Origin: Bacteroidetes bacterium UBA7662
GTDB lineage: Bacteria > Bacteroidota > Bacteroidia > UBA7662
NCBI GenBank assembly: GCA_002483345.1
Contig: DLHS01000018.1
Coordinates: 248,001 to 312,000, forward strand
Reading direction: 5' to 3'
DNA length: 64,000 nt
The notes below the pieces were generated by a model. It was not told the DNA's origin. It searched no databases and saw nothing but the letters and a program-made list of their open reading frames with translations. Shown piece by piece: positions 61,536-64,000 of the stretch; the first letter of the stretch is position 1, and every line of letters starts with the position of its first letter. The translations under genes were made by a program, and so were the position numbers.

Positions 61536-62876
61536 TTAATCTTCCATCACCCACGTATTCATATACTGGGTATTGAAGTTCCCGGCACGGAAGTTTTCAT
61601 CCTTCAGCATCTTCTGGTGGAAAGGAATGGTTGTTTTTACCCCTTCAATCACAAATTCGCTGAGGGCGCGTTCCATGGTGGCAATGGCCTCGTCGCGGGT
61701 CTGGGCGATGGCGATTACCTTGGCAATCATCGAATCATAGAAAGGCGGGATGGTATAACCACTATAGATGTGGGTATCAATGCGGATGCCGTGACCACCG
61801 GGTACGTGCAGGGTAGTGATTTTACCCGGGCTCGGACGGAAGTCGTTGTAGGGATCTTCAGCATTGATGCGGCACTCGATGGCGTGCATTTTAGGGAGGT
61901 AGTTTTTGCCGCTGATGGGAATACCACTGGCGACTTTGATCTGCTCCTTGATGAGGTCATAGCTGATGATCTCCTCGGTCACCGGGTGTTCTACCTGGAT
62001 GCGGGTGTTCATCTCCATAAAATAGAAGTTGCGGTGTTTGTCGACGAGGAACTCGATGGTTCCGGCGCCTTCATAACCCACGGCCATGGCTCCTCTTACA
62101 GCCGCTTCGCCCATCCGCTGGCGGAGGTCGTCGGTCATGAAGGGAGAAGGGGCTTCTTCGATCAGCTTCTGGTGGCGGCGCTGAATGGAACAGTCCCGCT
62201 CGGAGAGGTGACAGGCCTTGCCGTACTGGTCGCCTACAATCTGAATCTCGATGTGACGGGGTTCTTCGATGAATTTCTCCATATAAAGTCCGTCGTTCGC
62301 GAAAGAGGCACCGGCTTCGCGCTTGGCCTGGTCGAACATGGTATCGAGGTCTTCGGCTTTCCAGATCACGCGCATACCCTTGCCACCACCACCGGCTGTT
62401 GCCTTGATAATGACGGGGTAACCGATCTTTTCGGCTGTTTTTTTGGCCGTTTCGATGTCTTCGAGCAAGCCTTCACTGCCGGGTACCACGGGTACGCCGG
62501 CGGCTTTCATGGTTTCTTTAGCAGTGGCCTTGTCGCCCATGGAAGAGATGGACTCTGGCGACGGACCGATGAACTTGATGCCGTAATCGCGGCAGATTTC
62601 AGAGAATTTGGCATTTTCCGACAAAAAACCGTAGCCGGGATGGATGGCATCGGCATTGGTGATCTCGGCAGCAGCCAGAATGCTGGGAATATTGAGGTAA
62701 GAATCGGCGCTTTTGGGCGGACCAATACACACCGCTTCATCGGCAAAACGTACGTGGAGGCTCTCCCGGTCGGCAGTAGAATATACCGCTACCGTTTTGA
62801 TGCCCATCTCCCGGCAGGTGCGGATGATGCGTAACGCGATTTCGCCTCGGTTGGCTATCAGAATTTTTTTGAACAC
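61536..62876 (-). CDS. accC: Acetyl-CoA carboxylase biotin carboxylase subunit
   Basis: A 446-residue biotin carboxylase: 'ILIANRGEIALRIIRTCREM', ATP-grasp loop 'KATAGGGGKGMRV', 'ERDCSIQRRHQKLIEEAPSP' and 'FMEMNTRIQVEHPVTE'. It carboxylates biotin on AccB using ATP and bicarbonate, the first step of fatty acid synthesis. It follows accB by 39 nt. Confidence 0.97.
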   Translation of the reverse strand: MFKKILIANRGEIALRIIRTCREMGIKTVAVYSTADRESLHVRFADEAVCIGPPKSADSYLNIPSILAAAEITNADAIHPGYGFLSENAKFSEICRDYGIKFIGPSPESISSMGDKATAKETMKAAGVPVVPGSEGLLEDIETAKKTAEKIGYPVIIKATAGGGGKGMRVIWKAEDLDTMFDQAKREAGASFANDGLYMEKFIEEPRHIEIQIVGDQYGKACHLSERDCSIQRRHQKLIEEAPSPFMTDDLRQRMGEAAVRGAMAVGYEGAGTIEFLVDKHRNFYFMEMNTRIQVEHPVTEEIISYDLIKEQIKVASGIPISGKNYLPKMHAIECRINAEDPYNDFRPSPGKITTLHVPGGHGIRIDTHIYSGYTIPPFYDSMIAKVIAIAQTRDEAIATMERALSEFVIEGVKTTIPFHQKMLKDENFRAGNFNTQYMNTWVMED

Positions 62877-62915
62877 GATAAGGGTTTTTAAGCGTTCAGC
62901 GATGGGTCAAGCGGC

Positions 62916-63392
62916 TTAAGCCGGATTAACCAGGAAAAGTGGCTGATCGTATTCAACCGGATTGGCGTTGTCGACCAGGATTTTCACGATGGTACCACTG
63001 ACCTCCGATTCAATCTCGTTGAACAACTTCATGGCTTCGATGATACAGACCACCTGGCCTTTTTCGACCTTGTCGCCTACTTTCACGAAAGCTTCTTTGT
63101 CGGGGCCGGCAGAACGGTAAAAAGTACCGATCATCGGCGATTTGATAGGAACACCACTGTCGGCAGCAGCGACGGGGGCTTCTGCCGCTGGTGCAGCAGC
63201 TGCTGGTGCAGCTACCGGAGCTGCCTGTACGGGCGGTGCCATCATCACAGGAGCCTGTTGCACATAAGCAATCTGTTCAGCCGGACGATCCGACTTGATT
63301 ACGATTTTGAAACCGTCTTTTTCCAATTCTACTTCAGTCACACCCGACTTCGATACGAAGCGAATGAGGTCCTGTATTTCTTTCAGATCCAT
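62916..63392 (-). CDS. accB: Acetyl-CoA carboxylase biotin carboxyl carrier protein
   Basis: A 158-residue BCCP: N-terminal helix 'MDLKEIQDLIRFVSKSGVTE', an Ala/Pro/Val-rich linker (about 48-80), and the C-terminal biotinyl domain with the target Lys in 'EAMKLFNEIE'. The linker is typical of AccB. It lies between efp and accC, a conserved grouping. Confidence 0.96.
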   Translation of the reverse strand: MDLKEIQDLIRFVSKSGVTEVELEKDGFKIVIKSDRPAEQIAYVQQAPVMMAPPVQAAPVAAPAAAAPAAEAPVAAADSGVPIKSPMIGTFYRSAGPDKEAFVKVGDKVEKGQVVCIIEAMKLFNEIESEVSGTIVKILVDNANPVEYDQPLFLVNPA

Positions 63393-63413
63393 GGTTTTCT
63401 TGGTTAGTGGTTT

Positions 63414-63980
63414 TTATTTGACACGTTCTACGTAACGACCTTCAGCCGGATCTACCTTAATACGGTCGCCGGTATTGACAAACAACGGCACATTGATGCT
63501 GTTGCCGGTTTCCAGGGTGGCCGGTTTCAGGGCATTGCCGGAGGCAGTATCGCCGCGAACACCGGGTTCGGTATAGGTAACTTCGTATTCGATGTGCTGT
63601 GGTAATTCACAGCCGAGTATGCTTTCGTCGTCGGTATTCACAAGCACCAGGCAGATGATACCTTCTTTGAGGAAGGCCGGGGCGTTGATGCGTGGTTTGT
63701 CGATGGTGATTTGTTCGAAAGTATCGCTGTCCATGAAGTGGTAACCGATATCATCGTGGTAGAGATACTGGTATTCGCGGGTTTCGATGCGCACAATGTC
63801 GATTTTGGCGCCTGCAGGGAAGGTATTCTCCAAAACCTGACCGGTGGTCATGCTTTTGAGTTTGGTACGCACAAATGCGGCACCTTTGCCGGGTTTCACG
63901 TGCAGGAATTCCACGACCTTATAGATGTCGTGGTTGAATTTGATGCAGAGTCCGTTGCGGAATTCGGAGGTACTGGCCAT
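63414..63980 (-). CDS. efp: Elongation factor P
   Basis: A 188-residue EF-P with three beta-barrel domains: 'FRNGLCIKFNHDIYKVVEFL', 'KPGKGAAFVRTKLKSMTTG' in domain I and 'GDRIKVDPAEGRYVERVK' at the C-terminus. The domain I loop Lys (PGKGAA) is the site modified in some bacteria. It relieves ribosome stalling at polyproline. It is the first gene of the efp-accB-accC run seen here; its promoter lies at the window edge. Confidence 0.97.
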   Translation of the reverse strand: MASTSEFRNGLCIKFNHDIYKVVEFLHVKPGKGAAFVRTKLKSMTTGQVLENTFPAGAKIDIVRIETREYQYLYHDDIGYHFMDSDTFEQITIDKPRINAPAFLKEGIICLVLVNTDDESILGCELPQHIEYEVTYTEPGVRGDTASGNALKPATLETGNSINVPLFVNTGDRIKVDPAEGRYVERVK

Positions 63981-64000
63981 AGGGAATGCAAGTTATGATT

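Noticed and set aside
61087..61554. Several open frames of 70-93 codons on both strands between the TPR/HTH regulator and accC
   Set aside because: They lie in the repeat element, overlap each other, have Arg/Ser/Gly-rich accidental composition and match no family.
61617..62834. 405-codon open frame opposite accC
   Set aside because: It is antisense to the whole biotin carboxylase, with Gly/Asp/Val-rich shadow composition and no family match.

Overview
This 64 kb window is chromosomal DNA from a member of the Bacteroidota. The evidence is: type IX secretion (T9SS) C-terminal sorting domains of both the type A (Por/SprA-like) and type B (CHU_C/gliding-type) classes; Bacteroidota-only families (DUF2851, Porin_10-like porin, PadR-PspC pairs, the family usually labelled 'asparagine synthetase B'); and many copies of the Bacteroidota sigma factor promoter signature TAnnTTTG, several with a TTG or TTTG 18-19 bp upstream. 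Composition and gene content suggest a Saprospiria- or Chitinophagia-like lineage, but this is inference, not a placement. No phage, CRISPR array, plasmid origin or classical insertion sequence was seen.

Layout. 1-4.3 kb (minus strand) is the translation core: promoter, tRNA-Thr(UGU)-Tyr-Gly-Thr(GGU)-tuf-tRNA-Trp-secE-nusG-rplK-rplA-rplJ, the order known from E. coli thrU-tufB plus secE-rplJ. Just upstream are hpf, a XerC/D-type recombinase and rpsU. 5.8-12.4 kb (minus) holds an acyl-CoA dehydrogenase, a ComEA-like helix-hairpin-helix protein, a sodium:neurotransmitter symporter with an overlapping 47-residue membrane peptide, a dTDP-rhamnose-reductase-like protein, and DUF2851 with a small PspC protein. 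12.5-16 kb has tRNA-Pro, a PaaE-like ferredoxin reductase and a mrp-nifU-pyrF operon. 16-20 kb has a GNAT, a fatty acid desaturase, an isoaspartyl peptidase and a radical SAM/SPASM protein. 20.1-26.8 kb is a tightly overlapping plus-strand operon: pssA-purS-M28 peptidase-rsmI-lnt-inositol monophosphatase-like-sodium/solute symporter.

26.7-38.9 kb contains a T9SS-secreted repeat protein, a small outer-membrane-type protein, a nif3-zinc ribbon-TPR operon, lpxK-PNP-porin, the 'asparagine synthetase B'-like protein and corA. At 39 kb there is a REP-associated tyrosine transposase (RAYT) beside an 80-bp perfect palindrome. 39.7-50.2 kb has PadR/PspC, a DtxR repressor with a hotdog thioesterase, smpB, pcm, a Gfo/Idh oxidoreductase-lipoprotein-sugar transferase operon, gamma-glutamyltranspeptidase and an Nfu protein. 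50.4-61 kb has a cupin, LysE exporter and GNAT, then a cell-surface block: a type B T9SS protein, a 1707-residue beta-helix T9SS protein, and a membrane-spanning TPR/HTH regulator. 61.5-64 kb is efp-accB-accC.

The main unexplained structures are noncoding: a dispersed repeat family (consensus beginning AGACAKCGAGATTT, followed by GAGGCGA heptamers) at five loci, twice forming inverted terminal repeats around non-coding cores (about 145 and 365 bp); the RAYT-linked palindrome; a second, unrelated 24-bp-arm palindrome; and a set of genes whose promoter -7 element lies only 4-7 nt from the start codon, implying leaderless mRNAs. The most interesting coding observations are the symporter with a large extracytoplasmic insert plus its small overlapping partner, and the periplasmic-TPR/cytoplasmic-HTH regulator next to the giant surface protein.
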